64,000 nucleotides of DNA from Luedemannella flava (GCF_039528515.1 NZ_BAAALT010000003.1:124001-188000), one strand, 5' to 3'; shown: positions 25,572 to 34,593, counted from the first letter of the stretch. The notes: generated by a model not told the origin, from the letters alone. Numbers and translations are program-made.

Positions 25572-26342
25572 GTGAGCACCGATACGCGACGACAGGTGGG
25601 TGCCACGCTGTGGCTGCTGGGCGGCCTGGCCGCCGTCTGCTTCGGACTGAGTACGGCGTCGAGCGAGAACGCCATGTGCGGCGACAAGGTGATGGAACCC
25701 GACGACGTCTGTGTCACCATCGACCGGGACACCGGCGAGTCCGACAGGTCCGATCAGGATGAACAGCGCGAGTCGAACAAGGTCGGATACCTCATCGCGG
25801 TGGCCGGTGGCCTGGTGGCCGTGGGCAGCGGCGTCTCCCTCTTCCGGCAGAGCCGCCCGCGACAGGGCGACCCGGACGCCGGCAGCGGACCCGACCGGGC
25901 GCTGCTGGCGGTCCAGCGCGGGTGGCAGTTCCGCCCGTCCGACCCGGCGATGATCGCCGGCCTCGAGGTCGGGCCGATCAGCGCCGAGCGGCTGGCTCGG
26001 GGCCCGTGGGACGTCCGCGACGTGCTGATCGGCGAGCACAACGGGTTCCGGTTCGCGATCTTCGACTTCTGCAGCCGGTACCGGTGGTCCGACCGGATCA
26101 GCGTGGACGTCGTCTGGATCGTCTACGTGCCGGGCGCCGACCCCGCGCGGCTGGCCGCCTGGTTCGACGGCGGCGGCAAGCAGCGCTTCACGAGGAAGCC
26201 CGTCATCGCCAGCTACGTCACCGGCAACGTACTGTGCGGCGTCCGGGGCGGCAGCCTCGGCCGTAGGCCGGCCGAGGCGCTGGTCGCGGGGCTGGAACAG
26301 ATGACCGGTATGGCCGCCGCGTTCCGGTCGGAGACCGCCTAG
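25572..26342 (+). CDS. Membrane protein of unknown function
   Basis: 256 residues, GTG start with a GGGGGG run 5-11 nt upstream. Two hydrophobic helices (about 10-30 and 73-93) enclose a short acidic, cysteine-containing loop. A 150-residue soluble C-terminal domain follows, with no motif that I recognise. It stands alone between the ABC permease and the convergent gene at 26365. A membrane-anchored cytoplasmic or extracytoplasmic domain protein is all that can be stated. Confidence 0.75.
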   Translation: MSTDTRRQVGATLWLLGGLAAVCFGLSTASSENAMCGDKVMEPDDVCVTIDRDTGESDRSDQDEQRESNKVGYLIAVAGGLVAVGSGVSLFRQSRPRQGDPDAGSGPDRALLAVQRGWQFRPSDPAMIAGLEVGPISAERLARGPWDVRDVLIGEHNGFRFAIFDFCSRYRWSDRISVDVVWIVYVPGADPARLAAWFDGGGKQRFTRKPVIASYVTGNVLCGVRGGSLGRRPAEALVAGLEQMTGMAAAFRSETA

Positions 26343-26364
26343 CCCCGACCGGACGGCGGACCTG

Positions 26365-27045
26365 TCAGAGCGTGGTCACGTACGCCCTTGCGGTGAACAG
26401 CACGTTGTCCGGGCTGCTCGGCACGTAGTTGTAGTCCGGTGTGCGGTCGAACGAGAGGACGACCTTGAACTCGCCGCGGCGGAACTCCGTGCGACAGAGG
26501 AAGTCCCAGCACGAGTTGGTGAAGAAGTCGTTGGAGACGCCCTCCGCCCCGGCGCGCGTGGCCCACGTGACAAGCGAGACCACCGGGTCGGTGGGGCAAC
26601 GGCCCCGGGGACAGTGCAGTTCGTAGGTGTTCTCGATGGTGGTGATCCGGCCCTTGTAACCACTCTCGTCGGGCCGGGCGTCCGCTCCGAAGCCGACGGG
26701 CGTACCGATGGTCTCGAACACCGCGCGGATCGACTCGTTGTGCTTGTCGGGCAGGTAGCTGTACCGGTACCAGGCGCCGCCGCCGCACGCGACCAGCACG
26801 AACACCACGACGAGCGAGACGATCAGGCCGGTGTGCTTCTTGCGCGGCGCCGCCGGGGGCGCCCACCCCGGACCGGGTGGGTAGCCCGGCGGATACCCCG
26901 GTGGGTAGCCCGGCGGCGCGGCCTGCGGCGGGTAGCCGGGCGGCGTGGCCTGATGCGGGTACCCGGCAGGCGGGTAGTACGTCGGTGGCGGGCTTCCCTG
27001 TGCCGGGGGTTGCGGTGGTCCGGGCGGCAGGTTCGGCTGATTCAC
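26365..27045 (-). CDS. Proline/tyrosine-rich membrane-anchored protein
   Basis: 226 residues. Residues 1-68 are low complexity with repeated PGYPP units, typical of disordered cytoplasmic tails of actinobacterial membrane proteins. One transmembrane helix follows (about 72-92). The C-terminal 130 residues are probably outside the cell and contain four cysteines (CPRGRCP, NSCWDFLC) that may form disulfides. I do not recognise the domain. The gene converges with 25572-26342 with a 22-bp gap. Confidence 0.75.
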   Translation of the reverse strand: MNQPNLPPGPPQPPAQGSPPPTYYPPAGYPHQATPPGYPPQAAPPGYPPGYPPGYPPGPGWAPPAAPRKKHTGLIVSLVVVFVLVACGGGAWYRYSYLPDKHNESIRAVFETIGTPVGFGADARPDESGYKGRITTIENTYELHCPRGRCPTDPVVSLVTWATRAGAEGVSNDFFTNSCWDFLCRTEFRRGEFKVVLSFDRTPDYNYVPSSPDNVLFTARAYVTTL

Positions 27046-27157
27046 ACGCGTGATGGTAGGCCCAGACCGCCCACGTCGTGGCCCCAGTGTCTTCCAGGCC
27101 TTCCATGCTGGTTCTCCAGCACTATCGCGTGGCCGGGCACTCTGTCATGATCGCGGC

Positions 27158-27520
27158 GTGCTGACCGAGCCACCGTTCCCGGGTTGTCCATGCTGGATCT
27201 GCATGGGCGACTTCACGTGCTGCTACCTGGCCTGCGGGCAGGACCTGCCGGAAGCGCTGTTGACGCTGGCCACGGTGCCACCGTGGCTCTGGCTCACCGC
27301 GACCCGCGATCAGGCGGTCGCGGCGATCCGCCGCTACCAGACCGAGATCTCCGCTAAACGCGGCCCGGTGTGTCGGTACACGCCGTCGTGCAGCCACTAC
27401 GGCGTCGCGGCCCTGCAGCGGTTCGGCCTGGTGCGCGGTTCCTGGCTCACCGTCCGCCGACTCGCACGCTGCCGCGCCTCGGTGCCCTGGGGCACCCCGG
27501 ACCCGGTCCCGCAGCCGTAG
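27158..27520 (+). CDS. yidD: Membrane protein insertion efficiency factor
   Basis: 120 residues from GTG 27158. The diagnostic YidD core CRYTPSCSHYGVAALQRFG and RLARC is present at about 69-106. YidD is a small membrane-associated protein that assists YidC/Sec insertion of inner-membrane proteins. This copy is longer than the usual 75-100 residues, with a cysteine-rich N-terminal extension (CPCWICMGDFTCCYLAC). It is not next to rpmH-rnpA-yidC, so it may be a second, accessory copy. Confidence 0.88.
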   Translation: MLTEPPFPGCPCWICMGDFTCCYLACGQDLPEALLTLATVPPWLWLTATRDQAVAAIRRYQTEISAKRGPVCRYTPSCSHYGVAALQRFGLVRGSWLTVRRLARCRASVPWGTPDPVPQP

Positions 27521-27533
27521 CCGTCGACTCGCG

Positions 27534-27570
27534 GCTGTCGCTACCCGAAGATGCTGTCGCTACCCGAAGA
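27534..27570. repeat. 18-bp tandem direct repeat at the azlD stop
   Basis: GCTGTCGCTACCCGAAGA occurs at 27534-27551 and again at 27553-27570. It covers the azlD stop codon (complement of 27560-27562) and copies the last codons into the untranslated region. It looks like a small local duplication. Confidence 0.85.
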
Positions 27571-27883
27571 GGTGGAGCGACACCATGTACGTGGCGGTCC
27601 CGACCACGATGCTGAGCAGCGGATTGCGCCGCCACGCGTGGATGAGCAGCGTGACCGTCACGGCGATCAGGCTCGGCAGCCCGTACGGGTAGGTGGTCAG
27701 GCGGATGCCGTTCAGGCTGTAGATGACCAGGATCACCATGATCCCGGCCGGCATGATCCGGCCGAGGTAGCGGACGACCGGAGCGTCAGCGGCTTTCTGC
27801 AGCGCTAGGAACGGCGTCGCTCGCAGCAGGAGCGTCGTCGACGCCATGATCAGGACTGCCGGAAGTACGTAGGCCAGACTCAC
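27560..27883 (-). CDS. azlD: Branched-chain amino acid exporter small subunit (AzlD)
   Basis: 107 residues with three to four hydrophobic helices, AzlD family (FLALQKAADAP followed by IMPAGIMVILVIYSL). It pairs with AzlC to form a LIV-E type exporter of branched-chain amino acids in the cytoplasmic membrane. GTG 27883 has AGAAAGG upstream and lies 98 bp inside the azlC frame, so the two are translationally coupled. Its presence in a window with three branched-chain aminotransferase-like genes is noteworthy but may be chance. Confidence 0.9.
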   Translation of the reverse strand: MSLAYVLPAVLIMASTTLLLRATPFLALQKAADAPVVRYLGRIMPAGIMVILVIYSLNGIRLTTYPYGLPSLIAVTVTLLIHAWRRNPLLSIVVGTATYMVSLHLFG

Positions 27884-28577
27884 GCGACGCCTTTCTGCTC
27901 ACAATGGGATAGTTCGCGAGGACGAGGCACAGGAAGACGCCCATGGCGACGGACAGGAACTGCTTGCCTCCGATGGCGAAGGCGACCGCGCTGGCCAGCA
28001 CGCCCATGACGACGGCCGGCAGGTTCTCCCGCTTGATCGCGTGCTCGTACGTCAGTACCAGGAACAGCGCGGTCAGGGAGAACTCGATGCCGGCGATGCT
28101 GTCCGGCAGCGCCATCGCGCCGAGCGCGCCGACGAAGCTGCCGAGGATCCAGTAGCCGTGGCTGAAGAGCTGGATCAGCGTGATGCGCCGGCCGCTGATG
28201 TTCTGGTCGGCCTTGCCGGCCAGCAGTGAGTACGTCTCGTCGGTGAGTGCGAAGACGCCGTACACCCGCGCGGGTGTCCGCTTCAGCTTGTCCATGGGAT
28301 AGGACAGGCCGTAGAAGACGTGCCGGAAGTTGACCAGCAGCGTGGCGATGAAGATCTCGGCGAGAGGGGTATGCGCCGCCAGCAGCCCGACCGAGAGGAA
28401 CTGCATGGCGCCGGCAAAGATGAGCAGGCTCGACACCGGTGCCCACCACCAGTCGATGCCGGTGTTGGCGAGCATCAGTCCATAGGCTGCGGCGAGCGGG
28501 AGATATCCCATCGCGACCGGGATGGTGTCCCGGAGTGCGTCGCGCGCGTCAGCGCGCATGCCGGTGGACACGTTCAC
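27786..28577 (-). CDS. azlC: Branched-chain amino acid exporter large subunit (AzlC)
   Basis: 263 residues, AzlC family: GYLPLAAAYGLML near the N terminus, then FVGALGAMALPDS and multiple helices to about residue 225. The last 35 residues, overlapping azlD by 98 bp, are hydrophilic and probably dispensable. The start is GTG 28577; ATG 28559 is an alternative. It exports branched-chain amino acids together with AzlD. Confidence 0.9.
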   Translation of the reverse strand: MNVSTGMRADARDALRDTIPVAMGYLPLAAAYGLMLANTGIDWWWAPVSSLLIFAGAMQFLSVGLLAAHTPLAEIFIATLLVNFRHVFYGLSYPMDKLKRTPARVYGVFALTDETYSLLAGKADQNISGRRITLIQLFSHGYWILGSFVGALGAMALPDSIAGIEFSLTALFLVLTYEHAIKRENLPAVVMGVLASAVAFAIGGKQFLSVAMGVFLCLVLANYPIVSRKASRESGLRTSGSPDHGVDDAPAASDAVPSAAESR

Positions 28578-28851
28578 CGCGCCGTACGCACAGAGTCAGC
28601 TGGCGGCGTTGTGCTCGCCGGGAGCAGATTGAACACGACATCCCCCACGTCTGTTCGAGGCGGTCGGGTCGGCGGCGAGCACCGTAAACGGCTGCCTGGA
28701 GCGACGCGTCCGCGGGCGCGTAAAGTGCATCACTGCATCGATACGCAAACAAGGATATTCCCGATATTTGAGACATCGGAGATCGTCTATTCCCGTTGCG
28801 ATGCAACGGGTTTCGCCGCCCTGTGTGCCGCCCGGATGGACATGGTGAAGT
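28578..28851. other. Intergenic region upstream of azlCD
   Basis: No gene can be supported here; the stretch is less GC-rich than the flanks (for example 28740-28800). It should hold the azlC promoter on the minus strand, but I cannot assign -10/-35 boxes with confidence. Confidence 0.4.
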
Positions 28852-28883
28852 ACTGGCGTCCGCCCGTTAGGACGGACGCCAGT
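28852..28883 (-). terminator. Hairpin terminator after the DUF2000-like gene
   Basis: A perfect 11-bp inverted repeat, ACTGGCGTCCG (28852-28862) and CGGACGCCAGT (28873-28883), with a 10-nt loop, 40 nt after the stop of the minus-strand gene at 28923. No U-tract follows, as is common in actinomycetes. Confidence 0.7.
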
Positions 28884-28922
28884 GATGTTGAGCGGTGCTA
28901 GCTAATTATCGGATCGAGCAGG

Positions 28923-29372
28923 TCAGGGCTGGGGCGTCTCTGCGGCGGTGCGGAACAGCGAGAATTTGCGCGTCAGCGGGTCGGTGACAGCGGACGCCCC
29001 GAAGAAGGTGATGCCCATGAAGTCCAGGTCGGCGAGGTCCGCGCTCTTCGTCGCCTGCAACTGATCGGCAGCCGAGGCGCCGAGCATTGTGGAGACGAAC
29101 ACGTTGTGCGCGATGTCGGCCTTGGCCAGCTCGTCGCGCAAGGTGCGGATCTGGTTGCCGTTCTTGGCCGAGAGAACGATGTACGGGTACTGACTGATCG
29201 CCGAGACGAATCCGCCGGCCGGGCACTCGTAGTCCAGGAATGCCGACTCCTCGGCCGGGACGAGGCTGGACAGCCCTGAGGCAAGGTGGGCAAGCGCATT
29301 CATCAGCACGGCCACGTCGTACTTCTTGTTCAACACGGCCGTGAACTTCATGGCGTTATCGGAGTACAGCAT
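28923..29372 (-). CDS. DUF2000-like protein
   Basis: 149 residues from ATG 29372; the frame stays open to 29423, but that would extend further into the desaturase gene. The sequence (KFTAVLNKKYDVAVLMNALAHL at the start, then SQYPYIVLSAKN and DFMGITFFG) resembles the DUF2000 family, small cytosolic proteins with a peptidyl-tRNA hydrolase-like fold and unknown function. It overlaps the end of the desaturase gene by 17 nt, so it probably works with it. Confidence 0.75.
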   Translation of the reverse strand: MLYSDNAMKFTAVLNKKYDVAVLMNALAHLASGLSSLVPAEESAFLDYECPAGGFVSAISQYPYIVLSAKNGNQIRTLRDELAKADIAHNVFVSTMLGASAADQLQATKSADLADLDFMGITFFGASAVTDPLTRKFSLFRTAAETPQP

Positions 29373-30594
29373 GCCCCGTCCGGTCCTCTTGGTTGTATGT
29401 GCGGATTTCGCCCACGCTACCACCGCCGAATTCGGTGCTGTTGCTCACCATCGCACGAGTTGGTTGTGATGAGGTGATGTTGACCGGCGATGTGCTGATC
29501 GCGGTCAGAACCCGCGTGATGGCGTCACCGAGGCTGAGTTCGCGCGATTCCATCCCCGATGGGTGACCCTCGGCAATGAGGCGCTGCCGGACCCAGAGCG
29601 CCGTGGTCCATTCGTGCTCAGCGGGCGCGACGTGATGCAGGTCGTGCACCGGAAGATCGTTGACGAGTACGCCGAACCGACCGGGCACCTGCACGAAGAC
29701 GGTGCGCGCGGCCCAACGGACCCAGCCCGCAACCGGCGCGCCCGGGGTCGGCAGCGGCTCCAGGCAGAAGCGGCCCCAGCACCGGTTCGCATAGTCGGCC
29801 TTGCTGGTCGGCGCCTGTTCGCTGGCGAGCCACAGGTGCTCGGAGAGGAACTGGATCAGTGCCGAGATGTGGTAGAGCGGGAAGAACGGCACGACGACGC
29901 CGAGGATGAACTCCCACGGCCCGATCGACCAGGCCAGCCAGGCGAGGCCGGCGGTCCAGAGGATCGCGAGGCCGATCCGCGGCAGGGTCGCCGTGATGAA
30001 GTTGGTCCGGATGCGCGCCAGGATGAACAGTGCGTGGAACCGCGGGGACACCGGCGTGAGCCACAGCCGGCGACGCAGTTCCCGCATGTCCTGTCCGGGC
30101 AGGAAGCCGAGCCGGACCAGAAACGCCGCGTCAGGGTCGATCATCGTGGTGAAGACCTTGCGGCTGTGGTGGCTGCGGACGTGCTCGTCGAAGTAGTCCT
30201 CGTAGCTGTGGGTAAAGCTGGCGGTGCTCGAGATGACCTGGATCATGCGGTTGAGCACCGTGCTCTCGCACATCTCCCGATGTACGGCGTGGTGGCTGAA
30301 GGTCACCTGCAGCTTGCGCAGCGAGTTGACCGTCGTCAGCCAGGTGATCGGCAGCACGAAGATGGCGTAGATACCGAGGAACCGGACCGCCAGCACGCTG
30401 ATCGCAACGGAGATGGGAAGCTGTGCCAGGCCCAGAAGCCATGACACGACGGGGTGCAGGGTCATCCGCGGTGGGCGTTGATTATCCGCGGCCTTTCCTG
30501 AGACGACTGTGATGAGCTGCTGCGACCATTGGGGAAACCGGACTGCGTAGTCATGCCGGATCTCCGCGATGGTCGGTGAACTCTGCGCGGACAC
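29356..30594 (-). CDS. Membrane fatty-acid desaturase-like diiron enzyme
   Basis: 412 residues from GTG 30594 with GAAGGAG upstream. The three histidine boxes of membrane desaturases/hydroxylases are present: HHAVH, EHVRSHH and DLHH (VHDLHHVAP), with two pairs of hydrophobic segments around residues 55-90 and 200-260. The histidines bind two irons that activate oxygen to desaturate or hydroxylate an acyl or similar substrate at the membrane. The substrate is unknown. It is co-transcribed with the DUF2000-like gene. The C-terminal 70 residues after the last His box are Ser/Thr-rich and not conserved-looking. Confidence 0.85.
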   Translation of the reverse strand: MSAQSSPTIAEIRHDYAVRFPQWSQQLITVVSGKAADNQRPPRMTLHPVVSWLLGLAQLPISVAISVLAVRFLGIYAIFVLPITWLTTVNSLRKLQVTFSHHAVHREMCESTVLNRMIQVISSTASFTHSYEDYFDEHVRSHHSRKVFTTMIDPDAAFLVRLGFLPGQDMRELRRRLWLTPVSPRFHALFILARIRTNFITATLPRIGLAILWTAGLAWLAWSIGPWEFILGVVVPFFPLYHISALIQFLSEHLWLASEQAPTSKADYANRCWGRFCLEPLPTPGAPVAGWVRWAARTVFVQVPGRFGVLVNDLPVHDLHHVAPAEHEWTTALWVRQRLIAEGHPSGMESRELSLGDAITRVLTAISTSPVNITSSQPTRAMVSNSTEFGGGSVGEIRTYNQEDRTGHAVLR

Positions 30595-31549
30595 ACGTGC
30601 TCCTTCGTTTATACGGCATGTGCGTGAATGGCTTTTTGGGCACACGCATACGTCGCACGAGCCTTGTGGCCCGGACGTGAGGTAAGAATGTGTGGCTGCG
30701 ACCGTCAGCGCTTGTCGCTCACGACGTCAACAGTGAATTCGGTACGGGAAACGAGGTCTCGATATCGGACTTGACAGTGTCCTCTCTTCTGAGGCAGGCA
30801 CGCGCCGTGTCCGGTTCAATGAGGGGACGTCGCGTTGCCTATCTGATTTCCGCGCGGGCATGGCGAACTGCTGGCGCTCGCCCCCAGGCGTGCACCAGTA
30901 GTTGATGCGTCAGTAATTGTTGGGCCGTAGTACCGGTATCAGCAGACGCGCTGGCTGTCCGGTAGAGAAACGCCCAGAAGATGGCGCGCGCTGGTGGCGC
31001 CGATCGGCGGTCGCTGCATGTCAATCACCCCGTGTGGTTGGCAGACGTTCGCGCATCCGTAACGCGTCTTCGCTACTACGGATCGACGTGTACCGTAGCG
31101 GACCGTTCATAGCGACCGTCAATGTTGTCTCGAAAATTGAGAACTTGCGATCGAGATTGCGCGGTTGAACTGGGGAAACATGCACGATCTCGAGGCGCCG
31201 TCGAAGCTGGGACCAAGCTTAGCGTCCAGCCAATCATCCCATCTTTAATCGCGTCAACATATTGACATGACTCGACGGGCCTCGATGTGAGGTGTGCTTC
31301 CCGGACATTTCCGATGCCTTTTTGCAGGTCATCGGCGGTCCACAATGGATGAGTCTCGCAAAGTTGTGATCACATCGGTGGGAAGTGGCTCGGCCATGCT
31401 AGCGTCGGCCGCACTTGTTTCAGTACGGGGAGATCTGAAATGGTAGCTGCGCAGCCATGTGCCGATAACGGCCACAAGGAATGCCGAAGAGGCAGGATCC
31501 CAGCCGCAGATCTATCAGCTCCGGCATCTGCAATGAGCGGCGCGCCGCG
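30595..31549. other. 955-bp gene-poor region
   Basis: No reading frame here has the codon pattern of the genes around it, and base composition is visibly lower in GC than elsewhere. It should contain the divergent promoters of the desaturase and of the M20 operon. The dyad at 31253-31266 is the only clear structured element that I found. The low GC may mark an insertion boundary or a long regulatory region. Confidence 0.45.
31253..31266. promoter_or_regulatory. Dyad GTCAA-N4-TTGAC
   Basis: GTCAACATATTGAC; a 13 of 14 match occurs at 40854-40867. TTGACA within it could also be a -35 hexamer for the M20 operon. It is an operator or paired promoter element by inference. Confidence 0.35.
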
Positions 31550-32809
31550 GTGACCGCAGCGACGTGCGACGCGGACACGCTGCGCCAGCTGAGAGCGATC
31601 AGGCGCGCGTTGCACCGGGTTCCCGAGCTCGGGCTGCACCTGCCGCAAACGCAGCGGCTGGTGGTGGAGGCTCTGGCAGGGCTCCCGGTGGAGATCCACA
31701 CCGGTCGGGGTCTGTCGTCCATTGTGGCGGTCCTGCGCGGCGGCCGCCCGACCGGCAGCGACCGGCCCGCGATCCTGCTGCGGGCCGACATGGACGCGCT
31801 GCCGATCGACGAGAAGACCGACCTGCCGTATGCGTCGACGGAGGCGGGCAAGATGCACGCCTGCGGCCACGACCTGCACACCGCGATGCTGATCGGTGCC
31901 GCGCGTCTGCTGGCCGAGCGGCGTGGCGAGCTGTCCGGTGACGTCGTGTTCATGTTCCAGCCCGGCGAGGAGGGCGACGCCGGCGCCCGACACATGATCG
32001 AGGAAGGAGTGCTGGACGCCGCCGGCGACCGTGTACGCGCGGCACTGGCGCTGCACGTGTTCGCTGGTCTCGCCGCGTTCGGCACGGTCACCACCAGGCC
32101 AGGCCCGATCATGGCCGCCTCCGACGCACTGATGGTCACCGTCCAGGGCCGCGGCGGACACGCCTCGATGCCGCACGCCGCCCGCGACCCGGTCACCGCC
32201 GCGGCGGACATGGTGGTCGGGCTGCAGACCGCCGTTACCCGCCGGGTCGACGCGATGGACCCGGTCGTCTGCACTGTCGGCATCCTGCGGGCGGGAACGC
32301 GGCGCAACGTCATCCCCGACTCGGCGTACTTCGAAGCCACGGTGCGCACCTTCAGCCGCGTCCAACGGGAGGCGGTCCGGCAGCTGCTGCCGCAGGTGAT
32401 CCACGGGATCGCGGCCGCACATGGCGTCACCGCCGAGGTCGTTATCGAGCCGTTCTACCCGGCGACCGTCAACGACGCAGCCGAGGTCACGCTCGTCCGC
32501 GACGTCGTCGCCGCCCTCCCGGGCACGCGGTACCAGGAACTCGCCGGGCCGCTGACCACGGCGGAGGACTTTTCGTACGTGCTTGAGCAGGTGCCCGGAG
32601 CGATGGTGCTCCTGGGCGCGGGGCCGCGCGGGATCGACCTCGACCGGCAGGCACCCAACCACTCCGCCTCGGTTGTCTTCGACGACGACGTCCTGGCCCT
32701 GGGCGCGCGGCTGTACGCCGAGTGGGCGGTGCGGCGACTGCGTGACGCTGTGCCGGCCTCCCACCACTTCCATCCCACCGGAGGTGCCGAACATGCCCAC
32801 CTTGTGTGA
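31550..32809 (+). CDS. M20-family amidohydrolase/N-acyl amino acid deacylase
   Basis: 419 residues from GTG 31550 (ATG 31481 is an alternative that adds 23 residues). The M20D pattern is clear: RADMDALPI, the zinc-binding MHACGHDLHTAML, FQPGEEGDAGA with the catalytic and metal Glu, GRGGHASMPH in the dimerisation domain, and TTAEDFSY near the C terminus. Such enzymes remove acyl groups from amino acids or their conjugates (hippurate, N-acetylcysteine conjugates, auxin conjugates). It is the first gene of a four-gene operon with a C-S lyase, which points to deacylation of an S-substituted N-acylcysteine (inference). It overlaps the next gene by 17 nt. Confidence 0.9.
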   Translation: MTAATCDADTLRQLRAIRRALHRVPELGLHLPQTQRLVVEALAGLPVEIHTGRGLSSIVAVLRGGRPTGSDRPAILLRADMDALPIDEKTDLPYASTEAGKMHACGHDLHTAMLIGAARLLAERRGELSGDVVFMFQPGEEGDAGARHMIEEGVLDAAGDRVRAALALHVFAGLAAFGTVTTRPGPIMAASDALMVTVQGRGGHASMPHAARDPVTAAADMVVGLQTAVTRRVDAMDPVVCTVGILRAGTRRNVIPDSAYFEATVRTFSRVQREAVRQLLPQVIHGIAAAHGVTAEVVIEPFYPATVNDAAEVTLVRDVVAALPGTRYQELAGPLTTAEDFSYVLEQVPGAMVLLGAGPRGIDLDRQAPNHSASVVFDDDVLALGARLYAEWAVRRLRDAVPASHHFHPTGGAEHAHLV

Positions 32810-33983
32810 CACGGTCGTCGTAGGCGCGGGAATCGTCGGTACCGCGGTTGCGCGACTCCTCGGCCGCAGCAGCGTCCACGTCCTCGACGCCGGCGGTCCG
32901 GATCTCGCCGGCGCCACGGGTCATTCCCCGGGCTACATCAGCGAACTCGGCTACCACCCGGTGCTGACCGCCCTCGCCACCGAGACGATGTCGTTGTGCG
33001 AGCGTCTGACGGGCGCCGACCCACGAGTGTTCGACAGGGTCGGCAGCATCGAGGCCGTCACGACCGAGTGTGGTGTCGACGCACAGCAGGCGCGGCGCGC
33101 GCTTGCCGCGAAATCGGGCGTCACCGTCCACTGCCTCGACCCGCGGGAGGCGGAGGCCCTCACGCCGCAGTGTGTCGACTCGCGCACGGCGCTCGCCGCG
33201 CTGCACTTCCCCGACGACGCCGTCACCGACGCACCGCAGCTCACCGCCATGCTGCGCGCACAGGCCGAAAAGGCCGGTGTGCGTTTCCACTGGCACACGC
33301 CGGCGATCCGGATCACCGAGCGCGCCGACCACGTCGAGATCACCACCCCGTCAGGAACGTTCGCGGCCGCCCGGCTCGTGCTGGCCACGAGTGTCTGGGC
33401 CCGTGCACTGGCGGATCCGCTCGGCGTGCTCGTGCCCGTCGTGCCGATCAGGCATCCGTTCGTCTACGGTCCCACCGGGCACGCCGCACCGGACCGGCAG
33501 CCGTTCGTCCGGTTCCCGGAGCACTCCATATACGGACGCTGGCATGGCGACCGCTGGGGGTTCGGCACGCGGGCGCACGCCGACCACGTGGCGGACATGG
33601 TCGGGCGGGAGCGCGCGGACCTGCGGTGGGACGGGACGTTCGAGGAGACGATGCACCAGCTGAGTCAGCACTTCAAGGACCGGCGGCTGTTCGCGCCCAC
33701 CAAGCGGCTGGACGGGGTGTTCCCGGCCACGCCGGACGGCCTGCCGATGGTCGGTCAGCTCACCGACAACGTGTGGGTCGCGGTCGGCGCACTGGTCACG
33801 CACGCGCTCGCCAGTGCGCGGGTCCTCACGGAACTCATGACCGGGCCAGCCGATGTGGCGGACGAAGCCGCCCAGGCGCTCGCACCCGCGCGCTTCGCCG
33901 ACCTCGACGCCGAGGCCGCCACGGCGCTGGCTATCGACGCCTACCACGGCCGTGTCGCGATCGCGCGGAGCCAACATGCCTGA
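32793..33983 (+). CDS. FAD-dependent amine/D-amino acid oxidase-type oxidoreductase
   Basis: 396 residues from ATG 32793, fixed by a perfect GGAGGTG (32780-32786). The N-terminal FAD site VVVGAGIVGTAVA, the DAO domain and the C-terminal motif GVFPATPDGLPMVG followed by VAVGALVTHA are typical of glycine/sarcosine oxidase-like proteins. It would oxidise a secondary or primary amine to an imine. The substrate is unknown; the operon suggests a sulfur-containing amino acid or its N-substituted form. Confidence 0.88.
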   Translation: MPTLCDTVVVGAGIVGTAVARLLGRSSVHVLDAGGPDLAGATGHSPGYISELGYHPVLTALATETMSLCERLTGADPRVFDRVGSIEAVTTECGVDAQQARRALAAKSGVTVHCLDPREAEALTPQCVDSRTALAALHFPDDAVTDAPQLTAMLRAQAEKAGVRFHWHTPAIRITERADHVEITTPSGTFAAARLVLATSVWARALADPLGVLVPVVPIRHPFVYGPTGHAAPDRQPFVRFPEHSIYGRWHGDRWGFGTRAHADHVADMVGRERADLRWDGTFEETMHQLSQHFKDRRLFAPTKRLDGVFPATPDGLPMVGQLTDNVWVAVGALVTHALASARVLTELMTGPADVADEAAQALAPARFADLDAEAATALAIDAYHGRVAIARSQHA

Positions 33984-34593
33984 GCCGTCCCTGTGGCAGG
34001 AGCTCACGACCCGCGACCCCGGCCATGCCCCCGCGTACATCGAGCGGTTCCGCACCTACGAGCGCACGGGCGTCGACCTGGGCGGCGAGGCGCGCCTGGT
34101 CGACGCCCTGGCCCCCCGTCGCGCGCGCATCCTGGACGCCGGCTGCGGGACCGGACGCGTCGGCGCGCGCCTGCACCGTCTGGGCCACCGTGTCGTCGGC
34201 GTGGACTCCGACGCCCAGCTGCTCCACGCCGCCCGCGCGGACTATCCGGGCCCGTGCTGGGTCCAGGGGGACCTGGCCGAGCTGGACATCGTCCCGGAAG
34301 CCACGGACGAGCCCTTCGACGTTGTCGTCGCGGCCGGCAACGTCATGGCGTTCCTGGCCCCGTCGTCGCGTCGTCGCGTCCTGGGCCAGCTTCGCCGGCG
34401 TCTCGTGGCGGACGGGCGGATGATCGCGGGGTTCGACCTCGACCGTGGCTACCTGAGGTCGGAGTTCGAGGAGGACGCGCGGAGCAGCGGCCTCGTCGTG
34501 GAGCATGCGTTCTGCACCTGGGACCTGCGGCCGACGCGGGCGGACTCGACCTACGTGGTCTACGTCCTGACGCCGGGGGTCACCGCGGAATGA
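33976..34593 (+). CDS. SAM-dependent methyltransferase
   Basis: 205 residues from ATG 33976. Class I fold with motif I ILDAGCGTGRVGARL (about 52), an acidic residue at the end of strand 2 (GVDSD) and DVVVAAGNVM (motif II region). It could methylate the thiol liberated by the adjacent C-S lyase, or an amine. It overlaps the oxidoreductase gene by 8 nt and the lyase gene by 4 nt. Confidence 0.88.
   Translation: MPEPSLWQELTTRDPGHAPAYIERFRTYERTGVDLGGEARLVDALAPRRARILDAGCGTGRVGARLHRLGHRVVGVDSDAQLLHAARADYPGPCWVQGDLAELDIVPEATDEPFDVVVAAGNVMAFLAPSSRRRVLGQLRRRLVADGRMIAGFDLDRGYLRSEFEEDARSSGLVVEHAFCTWDLRPTRADSTYVVYVLTPGVTAE

Noticed and set aside
26840..27010. GGGTAGCCCGGCGG-type repeats as a regulatory repeat array
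   Set aside because: They encode the PGYPP repeats of the 26365-27045 protein.
30690..31345. Several short open frames in the 0.95-kb gap
   Set aside because: No ribosome-binding sites, no consistent codon bias and no similarity that I can recognise.
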